From contig NZ_CP081001.1 of assembly GCF_029590555.1 (NCBI RefSeq), forward strand, positions 3,072,001 through 3,136,000: a stretch of DNA of 64,000 nucleotides, written 5' to 3'. The notes below the pieces were generated by a model that was not told the DNA's origin, did not search any database, and saw nothing but the letters and a program-made list of their open reading frames with translations. Positions 28,774 to 37,012 of this stretch are shown here, piece after piece; the first letter of the stretch is position 1, and every line of letters begins with the position of its first letter. The position numbers were made by a program, and so were the translations under genes. Origin of the DNA: Sphingobium sp. V4. Lineage in GTDB: Bacteria; Pseudomonadota; Alphaproteobacteria; Sphingomonadales; Sphingomonadaceae.

Positions 28774-28802
28774 GGGCTGGCCTTCGGGTCGGCCCTTTTT
28801 TT
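28774..28802 (+). terminator. Intrinsic terminator with UUCG tetraloop upstream of the AAA ATPase
   Basis: A 9-bp stem GGGCTGGCC / GGGTCGGCCC region with two G-T wobbles closes a TTCG tetraloop and is followed by seven T. It points rightward but lies 86 bases before the next rightward gene, so it must end a short transcript from 28553-28773 (small RNA) or act as an attenuator of the ATPase gene. Confidence 0.8.
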
Positions 28803-28888
28803 GTTCCTTGTTCCCCCGGCACCGGGGTCTTTCCGTTGGCCTCGGCGTTTCCTATCTCGTTACGGAAGGACAAAGACGGGGATGGCTC

Positions 28889-31174
28889 GTGGCCGATCAG
28901 GAAACAACAGGACGCAGGATACAGGTCGCCAATGCGCGGCCGGAGGACGCAGGGCGCGGTCTGGCGCGATTGCCGCTCGCGGTGATGGCCGAACTGCACC
29001 TCAGTGAAGGCGATGTCATCGAGATCGCCGGCAAGCGGACCACACCCGCGCGGGTCGTGCGTCCCTACAAGGAAGATGAGGGGCTGGACGTGCTTCGGCT
29101 CGACGGCCTGCAACGCGCCAATGCCGGCGTGGGGTCGGGGGATTTCGTTCATATCGAGAAAACCGAGTCCCGTCCGGCCCAGCGGGTGGTCTTCGCACCT
29201 GCACAAAACAACCTCCGGCTCCAGGGCAATCCGGACGCTCTGAAGCGCGTTTTCTTCCAGCGCCCTCTGGCCGCCGGCGATGTCGTCGCGACCGCCGGGC
29301 AGCAGCAGGTGCCGCCGGGCGACATGCCGCCCCAGTTGCGCCAGATGCTCGCGGCACCTGCCTATGCCTTGCAGGAAATCCGCCTGATCGTCGTGTCGAC
29401 CACGCCCAAGGGGGTGGTCCATATCGACACGGAGACGGAGGTGGAACTGCGCGCCGAATATGAGGAGCCGCGCGAATCCCGCCGCGCCGATGTCACCTAT
29501 GACGATGTCGGGGGCATGGCCGACACGATCGACCAGCTGCGCGAGATGGTCGAACTGCCGCTGCGCTATCCCGAACTGTTCGAGCGGCTGGGGGTCGATC
29601 CGCCCAAGGGCGTGCTGCTCCACGGCCCGCCGGGCACCGGCAAGACACGCCTTGCCCGCGCCGTCGCCAATGAATCCGAAGCCGAATTCTTCCTCATCAA
29701 CGGGCCGGAGATCATGGGCTCGGCCTATGGCGAGTCGGAAAAGAAGCTGCGCGAGATTTTCGAGGAAGCGGCCAAGGCCGCGCCGTCGATCCTGTTCATC
29801 GACGAAATCGATTCGATCGCGCCGAAGCGCGGCAATGTGACCGGCGAGACCGAAAAGCGCCTCGTCGCCCAGTTGCTGACCCTGATGGACGGGCTGGAGC
29901 CGCGCACCAACCTCGTCGTCATCGCGGCGACCAACCGGCCGGAGGCGATCGACGAGGCGCTGCGCCGTCCCGGTCGTTTCGACCGCGAGATCGTGGTGGG
30001 GGTTCCCGACGATCGCGGCCGGCGCGAGATTCTGGGCATCCACACGCGCGGTATGCCGCTGGGCGACCGTGTCGACCTGGGCGAGCTGGCCCGCATGACC
30101 TATGGCTTCGTCGGCGCCGACCTCGCCGCCCTCACCCGCGAGGCGGCGATCGAGGCGGTGCGCCGCTTCATGCCGCGCCTCAATCTGGAAGAGGGCACGA
30201 TCCCGCCCGACGTGCTGGAGGAACTCTCCGTCACGCGGGAGGATTTCATGGCCGCGATCAAGCGCGTCCAGCCGTCGGCCATGCGCGAGGTGATGGTGCA
30301 GGCGCCCAATATCGGCTGGGCCGACATTGGCGGCCTCGACGATGCGCAGATGCGCCTCAAGGAAGGGGTGGAACTGCCGCTCAAGGATCCGGACGCCTTC
30401 CGCCGCATCGGCATCCGCCCGGCCAAGGGCTTCCTGCTCTATGGTCCGCCCGGCACCGGCAAGACCCTGCTGGCCAAGGCGGTGGCGCGGGAGGCGCAGG
30501 CCAATTTCATCGCCACCAAGTCGAGCGATCTCCTTTCCAAATGGTATGGCGAGAGCGAGCAGCAGATCGCCCGCCTGTTCGCCCGCGCGCGGCAGGTGGC
30601 GCCCACGGTCATCTTCATCGACGAACTGGACAGCCTGGTGCCCGCGCGCGGCGGCGGCCTGGGCGAGCCGGCGGTGACGGAGCGGGTGGTCAATACCATC
30701 CTCGCCGAGATGGACGGGCTGGAGGAATTGCAGTCTGTGGTCGTCATCGGCGCGACCAACCGGCCCACGCTGGTCGATCCGGCGCTGCTGCGCCCCGGCC
30801 GCTTCGACGAGCTGATCTATGTGCCAGTCCCCGACGAGGCCGGGCGCCGGCATATCCTCTCCATCCACACCAAGAAGATGCCGCTCGCCGGCGATGTCGA
30901 CCTGGACGTGCTGGCGAAGCGGACCGAACGCTTCACCGGCGCCGATCTCGAAGACCTCTCGCGTCGCGCCGGCCTCATCGCGCTGCGCCAGTCACTGTCG
31001 GTGGAAGCGGTCACCATGGCTCATTTCGAAGCGGCGCTGGAGGAAACCCGGGCGTCCGTCACGCCGGAAATGGAGCGGGAATATGAGCAGATCCAGGCGA
31101 CGCTGAAGCAGAATGCGATGCAGGTCGATCCGATCGGTTTCGTCTCGCCGGGGATGCTGCGAAAGCGGGAGTGA
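28889..31174 (+). CDS. CDC48/p97-type AAA+ ATPase
   Basis: 761 residues, the standard length of CDC48/VAT proteins. An N-terminal double-psi barrel domain (about 1-100) and a four-stranded domain precede two AAA modules. D1 has Walker A GPPGTGKT (K252) and Walker B ILFIDEIDSIAPKR. D2 has GPPGTGKT (K524) and VIFIDELDSLVPAR. Arginine-finger regions RRPGRFDREI and LRPGRFDELI are present. It should form a hexameric unfoldase, but bacterial roles are little known. The start is GTG at 28889; the upstream open frame back to 28808 covers the attenuator-like region and is rejected. No Ufd1/Npl4-like partner is nearby. Confidence 0.92.
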   Translation: MADQETTGRRIQVANARPEDAGRGLARLPLAVMAELHLSEGDVIEIAGKRTTPARVVRPYKEDEGLDVLRLDGLQRANAGVGSGDFVHIEKTESRPAQRVVFAPAQNNLRLQGNPDALKRVFFQRPLAAGDVVATAGQQQVPPGDMPPQLRQMLAAPAYALQEIRLIVVSTTPKGVVHIDTETEVELRAEYEEPRESRRADVTYDDVGGMADTIDQLREMVELPLRYPELFERLGVDPPKGVLLHGPPGTGKTRLARAVANESEAEFFLINGPEIMGSAYGESEKKLREIFEEAAKAAPSILFIDEIDSIAPKRGNVTGETEKRLVAQLLTLMDGLEPRTNLVVIAATNRPEAIDEALRRPGRFDREIVVGVPDDRGRREILGIHTRGMPLGDRVDLGELARMTYGFVGADLAALTREAAIEAVRRFMPRLNLEEGTIPPDVLEELSVTREDFMAAIKRVQPSAMREVMVQAPNIGWADIGGLDDAQMRLKEGVELPLKDPDAFRRIGIRPAKGFLLYGPPGTGKTLLAKAVAREAQANFIATKSSDLLSKWYGESEQQIARLFARARQVAPTVIFIDELDSLVPARGGGLGEPAVTERVVNTILAEMDGLEELQSVVVIGATNRPTLVDPALLRPGRFDELIYVPVPDEAGRRHILSIHTKKMPLAGDVDLDVLAKRTERFTGADLEDLSRRAGLIALRQSLSVEAVTMAHFEAALEETRASVTPEMEREYEQIQATLKQNAMQVDPIGFVSPGMLRKRE

Positions 31175-31185
31175 CCTGGTTGCCC

Positions 31186-31214
31186 GGACGGCGGATTGAA
31201 CCCATCCGCCGTCC
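31186..31214 (+). terminator. Hairpin after the AAA ATPase gene
   Basis: Perfect 11-bp stem GGACGGCGGAT / ATCCGCCGTCC with a 7-base loop, 12 bases after the stop. It lacks a T-tract, so it may stabilise the mRNA end or be a weak terminator. Confidence 0.5.
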
Positions 31215-31304
31215 GCGCGTTCCCGCCTCATGGCACGCAAAGCCGCTTGCCAGCGGCCACCAATTTTGCGACGCCAAAACCGACAGTCACACAGGCGGAT
31301 ATTG

Positions 31305-31952
31305 ATGGCCTCCATTCCCTTCAAAGATAAGAAGAAATCGGTTGCGACGCGCGGCAGGGCCGCTTCCTTCCTCAGCCAGTGGGGCATGTTCTTCCGCCAG
31401 TTCGTGAAGCATCCGGGCATGATCGGCTCGGTCATTCCCTCCTCGCAGACGCTGGTCGACACGATGCTTGACCAGGTCGACTGGAAGCGGACCCGGCTGT
31501 TCGTCGAATATGGACCGGGCGTGGGTACCTTCACCCGTCCGATCCTCGACCGGATGCATCCGGACGCAATCCTGCTGGCGATCGATCTCAACCTGGATTT
31601 CGTCGCCTTCCTGGAGGCCCAGATCGACGATCCGCGCCTGCGCGTGGTCCATGGGTCGGCCGCCGACGTGCGCCGCTTCATCCGCGAGGCGGGGCATCAT
31701 CAGGCGGACTATGTGTTGTCGGGCATCCCCTTTTCCACGCTGCCCGATGGCGTGGGCGCGGCGATCTGCGCCGAAACCCGCGCGGCGCTGCGGCCGGGCG
31801 GCGAGTTCCTGATCTATCAATATTCGCGCTATGTCCGGCGCCTGCTCGACCCGCTGTTCGGCGCGGTCAGCGACCGGCTGGAGTGGCGCAACATTCCGCC
31901 GTGCCGGATGATTCGCGCGGTGAAGGAGGAAATTCTCGCCCAGGCGGCGTGA
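31305..31952 (+). CDS. Class I SAM methyltransferase, phospholipid N-methyltransferase-like
   Basis: 215 residues. The SAM-binding motif I is FVEYGPGVGTFTRPIL (about residues 67-82). The preceding KHPGMIGSVIPSSQTLVD and the C-terminal EWRNIPPCRMIRA resemble the PmtA-type phospholipid methyltransferases that make phosphatidylcholine. There is no membrane helix. Reaction inferred from similarity only; ornithine-lipid or rRNA methyltransferase relatives share the same fold. The ATG at 31305 is chosen over upstream in-frame starts that lack conserved sequence. Confidence 0.75.
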   Translation: MASIPFKDKKKSVATRGRAASFLSQWGMFFRQFVKHPGMIGSVIPSSQTLVDTMLDQVDWKRTRLFVEYGPGVGTFTRPILDRMHPDAILLAIDLNLDFVAFLEAQIDDPRLRVVHGSAADVRRFIREAGHHQADYVLSGIPFSTLPDGVGAAICAETRAALRPGGEFLIYQYSRYVRRLLDPLFGAVSDRLEWRNIPPCRMIRAVKEEILAQAA

Positions 31953-31956
31953 TTTG

Positions 31957-31970
31957 CTGATCCAGATCAG
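31957..31970. promoter_or_regulatory. FNR/Anr-like half-consensus palindrome
   Basis: CTGATCCAGATCAG, symmetrical with N4 spacing like TTGAT-N4-ATCAA but with the outer T/A replaced by C/G. It lies about 90 bases before the LuxR-type regulator, with TTTAACC following. A weaker counterpart of the exact match at 33182. Confidence 0.3.
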
Positions 31971-32061
31971 CCTTTCGATCAATTTAACCATCTGATCCCG
32001 CACATCAATTGACTCCGGCCCCCGCTTGCGCGACGCACAGGCGGGGCATTGGGGACAGGCG

Positions 32062-33162
32062 ATGGCATCATCCGCCATGAAGAATGAGGGGTGGGCGGAC
32101 ATTTTCCTGTCCGCCGCGCTCGAACCGCATCTTTGGGCGGATGCGATACAGCAAATGGCGCAGGCTACGGGATCGCGCCATGGCCAGCTTATCGGCTTCG
32201 GGCCGGGCGCGGCCGACTTCAACTGGATCAGCGACATCGACCAGAGCGTGTTCGCCAGGACGGCGGCCATCGACCAGGGCGCGCCCGACCTCAATTTCCG
32301 CGTCGCGGCTGATCGCCTGCCGGACCGGCCGGACATCGTGCATGAGGCGCATTATGACGTCGCCCGCCAGGCCCTGCGCGCGGACGACTATCTCGACCTT
32401 TGTTCGGACTTCGACATTTTCGACGGATGCCAGACACGGCTGCTGGCCGACGCGTCGTCGATGATCGGTCTGGCCCTGCTGCGCGACAGCAAGGACGGCC
32501 GCACCAGCCCGGAGCAGCGCGATCTCTTCGCCGCTATCGCCGGCCATGCCCGCACCGCCGTCCGGCTCCAGCAGGCGATCGAGCAACAGGGTTTCGCCCT
32601 GCTGGCCGGGACGTTCGAGGCGCTGGATCGGGCCTGCTGGCTGCTCGACGGCACCGGTCGGGTCGGCGGCATGACGCCGCGCGCCGAAACGCTGCTGGCT
32701 GGCAGCCGGCTGCGCGTCACCGACGGCTGGCTGGCGAGCGACCGGGCCGACGAAAGCCGCGCCATCCTGCGGTCGATGCGCCGGGTGATCGAGCCTTCCG
32801 ACCAGCCGGCCGATCCGGTGCCGCTTGCCGATGACAGCGGCGGGGTGGCCATTCTCCTCGAATTCTATCCACTGCCCGCGCGCCCCTGGTCGCTGCCCTT
32901 CGCGCCGCGAGCGATCGCGCTGGCGCGGGTGAGCGCGGCGACCGACCGGCATGTGCAACTGCTGATGCGGACCTTCCGCCTGACGCGGGCGGAGGCGGAC
33001 ATCGCGATCCGGCTCGCGGCGGGCCAGAACCGGCGGGAAATTGCGGTCGCGCGCAGCGTCTCGACCGAAACGCTCAAGGTCCAGTTGCGCAGCATCTACG
33101 ACAAGACCGGGTGCAGCCGCGAAGCCCAGCTGGTACGGCTGGTCGGCCTGATCATTCATTAG
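32062..33162 (+). CDS. LuxR-type HTH transcriptional regulator
   Basis: 366 residues. The C-terminal 60 residues form a LuxR/FixJ-like HTH ([40 protein letters not shown]). The upstream 300 residues have PAS/GAF-like character (around 200-290, [21 protein letters not shown]) but no recognised ligand site. The ATG at 32062 follows GGGGACAGGCG. It is flanked on both sides by FNR-like palindromes. The signal and targets are unknown. Confidence 0.82.
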   Translation: MASSAMKNEGWADIFLSAALEPHLWADAIQQMAQATGSRHGQLIGFGPGAADFNWISDIDQSVFARTAAIDQGAPDLNFRVAADRLPDRPDIVHEAHYDVARQALRADDYLDLCSDFDIFDGCQTRLLADASSMIGLALLRDSKDGRTSPEQRDLFAAIAGHARTAVRLQQAIEQQGFALLAGTFEALDRACWLLDGTGRVGGMTPRAETLLAGSRLRVTDGWLASDRADESRAILRSMRRVIEPSDQPADPVPLADDSGGVAILLEFYPLPARPWSLPFAPRAIALARVSAATDRHVQLLMRTFRLTRAEADIAIRLAAGQNRREIAVARSVSTETLKVQLRSIYDKTGCSREAQLVRLVGLIIH

Positions 33163-33181
33163 GCGCATTTGTCGCTCGACC

Positions 33182-33195
33182 TTGATCGACATCAA
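33182..33195. promoter_or_regulatory. Perfect FNR/Anr/FixK consensus box
   Basis: TTGATCGACATCAA matches TTGAT-N4-ATCAA exactly. It lies 19 bases after the LuxR-type gene and 232 bases before proA, with TTTAACC about 29 bases downstream of its centre as a possible -10. A function in low-oxygen activation of the rightward transcript is inferred. Confidence 0.5.
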
Positions 33196-33427
33196 GGAAA
33201 AACGGCCAGGATTTTTTAACCTTACCCCTGCCGGGGTATGCGCGCCGCCGCTCGGCCCGCTAGCACTGGTCCATGGCAGCTTCGCCTGCCCGCTGGCGGC
33301 CGGATCATATGCGACCCGTGATCCGGTCGCTGGCAACCCTGGTTGCGCCGGCCCGCGCCCATCACGCCCCTTTGGCTTCCCCCGCTTTCATGCTAAGCCG
33401 CCGCCCGATTGGATGGCGAGACCCTTG

Positions 33428-34693
33428 ATGAACGACCTGACCCAGACTCCCGAGATGCTGATCGCGATGCTAGGCGCGCGTGCGCGCGGCGCCGCCGCCG
33501 TGATCGCGCGGGCCAGCGACGCGCAAAAGGCCGATGCGCTCCGCCTCGCCGCCCAGGCGCTTCGGGATCAGGCGCCGGCGATCATCGCCGCCAATGCCCG
33601 CGACATGGAAAATGCCGCGGCCAACGGCCTGTCGCCCGCCATGCTCGACCGGTTGAAGCTGGACGAGGACCGGATCGCCGGGGCTGCGGCCGGCGTGGAG
33701 CAGGTCGCCAGCCTCGCCAATCCGCTCGGCAGCGTGATCGACACGCAGGTCCGCCCCAACGGGCTGGAGCTGTCGCGCGTGCGGGTGCCGCTCGGCGTGA
33801 TCGGCATCATCTATGAAAGCCGTCCCAATGTGACCGCCGACGCCGCTGCCCTCTGCCTGCGCGCGGGCAATGCCGTCATCCTGCGCGGCGGCAGCGAGGC
33901 GAAGGAAAGCAACCGTGCCATCCACGCCGCCATGATCGAGGGCATCGTCGCCGCCGGCCTGCCCGCCGACGTCGTCCAGTTGGTCCCGACGACCGATCGC
34001 GCGGCGGTGGGCGCGCTGCTCAAGGCGTCGGAGTTCGTCGACCTGATCGTGCCGCGCGGCGGCAAGAGCCTGGTCGCGCGCGTGCAGGAAGAGGCGCGCG
34101 TGCCCGTGCTGGCCCATCTCGACGGCATCAACCACAGCTATGTCGATGGCGCGGCCGACCCCGCCATGGCGGAAAAGCTGGTGGTCAATGCCAAGATGCG
34201 TCGCACCGGCATCTGCGGATCGACCGAGACGGTCCTGATCGACCGCGCTTATGGTTCGGCCCCCGCGCTGGTGCAGGCTCTGCTCGACGCCAGGTGCGAA
34301 GTGCGCGGCGACGAAGCCGTGCAGGCGATGGACGCTCGCGTGAAGCCGGCTTCCGACGAGGATTGGGACACGGAATATCTCGACGCCATCGTGTCGATCC
34401 GTCTCGTCGATGGCGTGGAGGAGGCGATCGCCCATATCGCCGCCCATGCCAGCCATCATACCGACGCGATCATCACCGAGGATCCGGCGGTCGCGGACCA
34501 TTTCCTGGGCGCCGTCGACAGCGCGATCGTGATGTGGAACGCCTCCACCCAGTTCGCCGACGGCGGCGAGTTCGGGCTGGGCGCGGAAATCGGCATCTCC
34601 ACCGGCCGCCTCCACGCGCGCGGCCCGGTAGCGCTCGAAGGGCTCACCACCTACAAGTGGATCGTCCGCGGCACGGGGCAGACGCGGCCGTAA
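33428..34693 (+). CDS. proA: Gamma-glutamyl phosphate reductase (glutamate-5-semialdehyde dehydrogenase)
   Basis: 421-residue NADPH enzyme for the second step of proline synthesis. [17 protein letters not shown] holds the catalytic Cys (about 263) and [20 protein letters not shown] the cofactor region. The ATG at 33428 is preferred over one at 33413. It stands away from proB and from nadD (60.5 kb), its usual neighbours in many alphaproteobacteria. The 265 bases before it hold an FNR-type box and otherwise nothing clear. The 3' end faces kdsA with 27 bases between. Confidence 0.95.
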   Translation: MNDLTQTPEMLIAMLGARARGAAAVIARASDAQKADALRLAAQALRDQAPAIIAANARDMENAAANGLSPAMLDRLKLDEDRIAGAAAGVEQVASLANPLGSVIDTQVRPNGLELSRVRVPLGVIGIIYESRPNVTADAAALCLRAGNAVILRGGSEAKESNRAIHAAMIEGIVAAGLPADVVQLVPTTDRAAVGALLKASEFVDLIVPRGGKSLVARVQEEARVPVLAHLDGINHSYVDGAADPAMAEKLVVNAKMRRTGICGSTETVLIDRAYGSAPALVQALLDARCEVRGDEAVQAMDARVKPASDEDWDTEYLDAIVSIRLVDGVEEAIAHIAAHASHHTDAIITEDPAVADHFLGAVDSAIVMWNASTQFADGGEFGLGAEIGISTGRLHARGPVALEGLTTYKWIVRGTGQTRP

Positions 34694-34720
34694 AGCGCTC
34701 GGAGATTGCGGTGAGGGGGC

Positions 34721-35557
34721 TTACCCCTTCACCACCCCGTCGATCGCCTTCAGCGTCGCCAGCATCGGCCCGACCCACGCCAGCGGCAGCATCACCGGCC
34801 CGTCCGACGGCGCATTGTCCGGGTCGTCATGCGCCTCGGCGAAGATCGCCGCGACCCCCGCCGCCACCGCGCTGCGCGCCAGCAGCGGCGCGAACTCGCG
34901 CTGCCCGCCCGAAGCCGAGCCGAGGCCGCCGGGCTGCTGCACCGAATGGGTGGCGTCGAAGACGACGGGGTAGCCGGTCTGCGCCATGGTCGGCAGCGCC
35001 CGCATGTCGCTGACCAATGTATTGTAGCCGAAACTCGCGCCCCGCTCGGTCAACAGGATGCGCTCATTGCCGGTGGAGGCGACCTTCTGCGCCACCGCCG
35101 CCATGTCCCAGGGGGCCAGGAACTGCCCCTTCTTGACGTTGATGACCGCGCCGGTCCGTCCGGCCGCGATCAGCAGGTCGGTCTGGCGGCAGAGGAAGGC
35201 GGGGATCTGGAGAATGTCCACCGCCTGAGCCGCCGCCTCCACCTGCTCCGGCCCGTGAATGTCGGTCAGCACCGGACAGCCCAGCGCCGCCTTCACGTCG
35301 GCAAGGATCGCCAGCCCCGCGTCGATCCCCACGCCGCGCCGGCCCGACACCGACGTGCGGTTCGCCTTGTCGAAGCTGCTCTTGAAGATGAAGGGCACGC
35401 CCGCCTTGCCTGCCGCCGTCGCCAGCGCGTCCGCCATGAACAGCGCATGGTCGCGGCTCTCGATCTGGCAGGGGCCGGAAATCAGGACGAAGGGCAGGTC
35501 GTTGCCGATGCGGATCGGGCCGACGGTCACATATTTTTGCGGGACGGGATCGCTCAT
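34721..35557 (-). CDS. kdsA: 3-deoxy-8-phosphooctulonate synthase
   Basis: 278-residue class I DAHP/KDO8P synthase joining arabinose-5-phosphate and PEP to KDO-8-phosphate. Motifs [53 protein letters not shown] and [12 protein letters not shown] are all intact. It would supply KDO for LPS core or another surface glycan. The ATG at 35557 is 5 bases before the end of the PLA2-like gene, so the two are probably co-transcribed. Confidence 0.95.
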   Translation of the reverse strand: MSDPVPQKYVTVGPIRIGNDLPFVLISGPCQIESRDHALFMADALATAAGKAGVPFIFKSSFDKANRTSVSGRRGVGIDAGLAILADVKAALGCPVLTDIHGPEQVEAAAQAVDILQIPAFLCRQTDLLIAAGRTGAVINVKKGQFLAPWDMAAVAQKVASTGNERILLTERGASFGYNTLVSDMRALPTMAQTGYPVVFDATHSVQQPGGLGSASGGQREFAPLLARSAVAAGVAAIFAEAHDDPDNAPSDGPVMLPLAWVGPMLATLKAIDGVVKG

Positions 35558-35562
35558 GCCGC

Positions 35563-35856
35563 TCACTTGGGCGCTTTGGCGAAGCGGCGCAACAATTGTC
35601 CGCGCCACAGCCCCTTGCCGGGGTGATAATTCCAGCAGAACCAGCCGAACGCCAGGCAGGCGAGCAGCGAGGGCAGGGCCATCGGATCGCCATTGGCCTT
35701 CATGTGGCGATAAAAGGCCATGTCCGCGCGCCATCGGTCGCGCTCGCTACCGCCGCCATTGATGCCGTACATATTGTCATGCTTCCGGCAACCGACATTG
35801 CGGTTGTATTTGCGGTGGTCGATGAAATAGCAGTAATCGCGTTCGGGCGTGGTCAT
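35563..35856 (-). CDS. Small phospholipase-A2-like protein
   Basis: 97 residues starting [20 protein letters not shown]. The segment [11 protein letters not shown] fits the PLA2 active-site helix C-x-x-H-D-x-x-Y, and the following [11 protein letters not shown] supplies the second Asp expected in small prokaryotic PLA2 proteins. A hydrophobic stretch ([17 protein letters not shown]) near the C-terminus may bind membrane. There is no signal peptide. A catalytic role is inferred from the His-Asp motif only. Start ATG 35856, with the hydrolase start only 16 bases away on the other strand. Confidence 0.65.
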   Translation of the reverse strand: MTTPERDYCYFIDHRKYNRNVGCRKHDNMYGINGGGSERDRWRADMAFYRHMKANGDPMALPSLLACLAFGWFCWNYHPGKGLWRGQLLRRFAKAPK

Positions 35857-35872
35857 GCGCGCGATTAGGGCG

Positions 35873-37012
35873 ATGCTGTTGGAAAAGTTCAAGCGTAAAG
35901 TCTTCTATCTCGGCGGTTTCGACCCACGCGGCGTGCGCTTCTACCACCAGCTCTATCGCGAGCAGGCGGCGCGCCATGCCGCGCTGACCGGGGATGCGAT
36001 CATGGTCAGCGGCCGGCAGGCCGGACCGGCGGGCGCGGCCGTCTCCGCCCTCTGGCGGGTCGAAAACCCGGCCGCCGGGGTGGAGACCGACTATGAATAT
36101 CTCCGCTGGGAGGATCTGATCGGCAAGGTCTGGATCCGCAATCCGCTGAGCCTCGCCTGGCGCGCCGCGCGCGCCTATGCGGGGCACGCCCGCCACATGG
36201 ATTTCCGCCGGATGCGCCGCCTGCGCAAGGGACCGGTCATCACCATCCTCTATCCGCCGATCCTGGCGGTGCTGATCCCGCTGCTGCTGGCGCTGGTTCC
36301 GGCGCTCCTCCTCTCGTTGCTGCTGCCCTTCTGGGTCGGCGCGCTGGCCGGCATCGTCGTCAGCGCGCTGCTGTCGGGTCGCATCCTCGCCAAGCTGGTC
36401 GTGCCCTGGCTGCTGCGGTTCATGACCTATCATGGCGCGCTGGCGGCAGAGGGTCCGGGCGAGGCGCTGGACGACAGGCTAGACCGCTTCGCCGCCCGCA
36501 TCGCGGAGCAACTGGACGGCGACTGGGACGAGGTGCAGATCGTCACCCACAGCGCCGGCACGATCCTGGGAATGCGCCTGCTGCGCCGCCTGCTCGCGCT
36601 GCGCGGCGGGAGCCTGCCCGACCATGTCGTGCTGCTCGGCCTGGGGCAGGTGGTGCCGGTCATCGGCCTGCGTCGCGACGCCGCCTGGTATCATGACGAT
36701 CTGCGCGCGCTCGCGGACCGGCATTTCCGCTATGTCGACATCAGCTCGCCGCCCGACGGCGCCGCCTATTACAACGTCAATCCGTTCCGGCTTGTCGCGG
36801 ATCGCCATGCCGCCCGCGTCGACATGCTATCGCCGCGCTTCCATCTCTTCTACAGGCCGGAAAATTATCATGGCGGCTGGTCCAATAAATATGAGGCGCA
36901 TTTCGACTATCTGCGCGTGGGCGACAGCCTCTCCCCGCTCGACTTCATCAGCCTGACCGCAGGCCGCCGCACCGTCGACGACGCCGTCGCCGCCTTCAGG
37001 ATGATCCCGTGA
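35873..37012 (+). CDS. Membrane-associated alpha/beta hydrolase-like protein
   Basis: 379 residues. The start KVFYLGGFDPRGVRFYHQLY is distinctive. A strongly hydrophobic hairpin sits at about 122-165 (ILYPPILAVLIPLLLALVPA...). EVQIVTHSAGTILGMRLLRR contains a G/T-H-S-A-G serine-nucleophile elbow. This suggests a lipase/esterase-like enzyme anchored to the inner membrane; the acid and His are not assigned. ATG 35873 (with AGGG upstream) is preferred over ATG 35855, which would overlap the divergent gene start. The stop overlaps the P450 start as GTGA. Confidence 0.7.
   Translation: MLLEKFKRKVFYLGGFDPRGVRFYHQLYREQAARHAALTGDAIMVSGRQAGPAGAAVSALWRVENPAAGVETDYEYLRWEDLIGKVWIRNPLSLAWRAARAYAGHARHMDFRRMRRLRKGPVITILYPPILAVLIPLLLALVPALLLSLLLPFWVGALAGIVVSALLSGRILAKLVVPWLLRFMTYHGALAAEGPGEALDDRLDRFAARIAEQLDGDWDEVQIVTHSAGTILGMRLLRRLLALRGGSLPDHVVLLGLGQVVPVIGLRRDAAWYHDDLRALADRHFRYVDISSPPDGAAYYNVNPFRLVADRHAARVDMLSPRFHLFYRPENYHGGWSNKYEAHFDYLRVGDSLSPLDFISLTAGRRTVDDAVAAFRMIP

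Noticed and set aside
28748..30868. A 706-codon minus-strand frame
   Set aside because: Antisense to the CDC48-type ATPase with both Walker motifs; a GC-skewed shadow.
31186..31214. Possible tRNA-like stem near GATTGAACCC
   Set aside because: Only a single hairpin is present, with no cloverleaf arms or acceptor end; treated as a post-gene hairpin.
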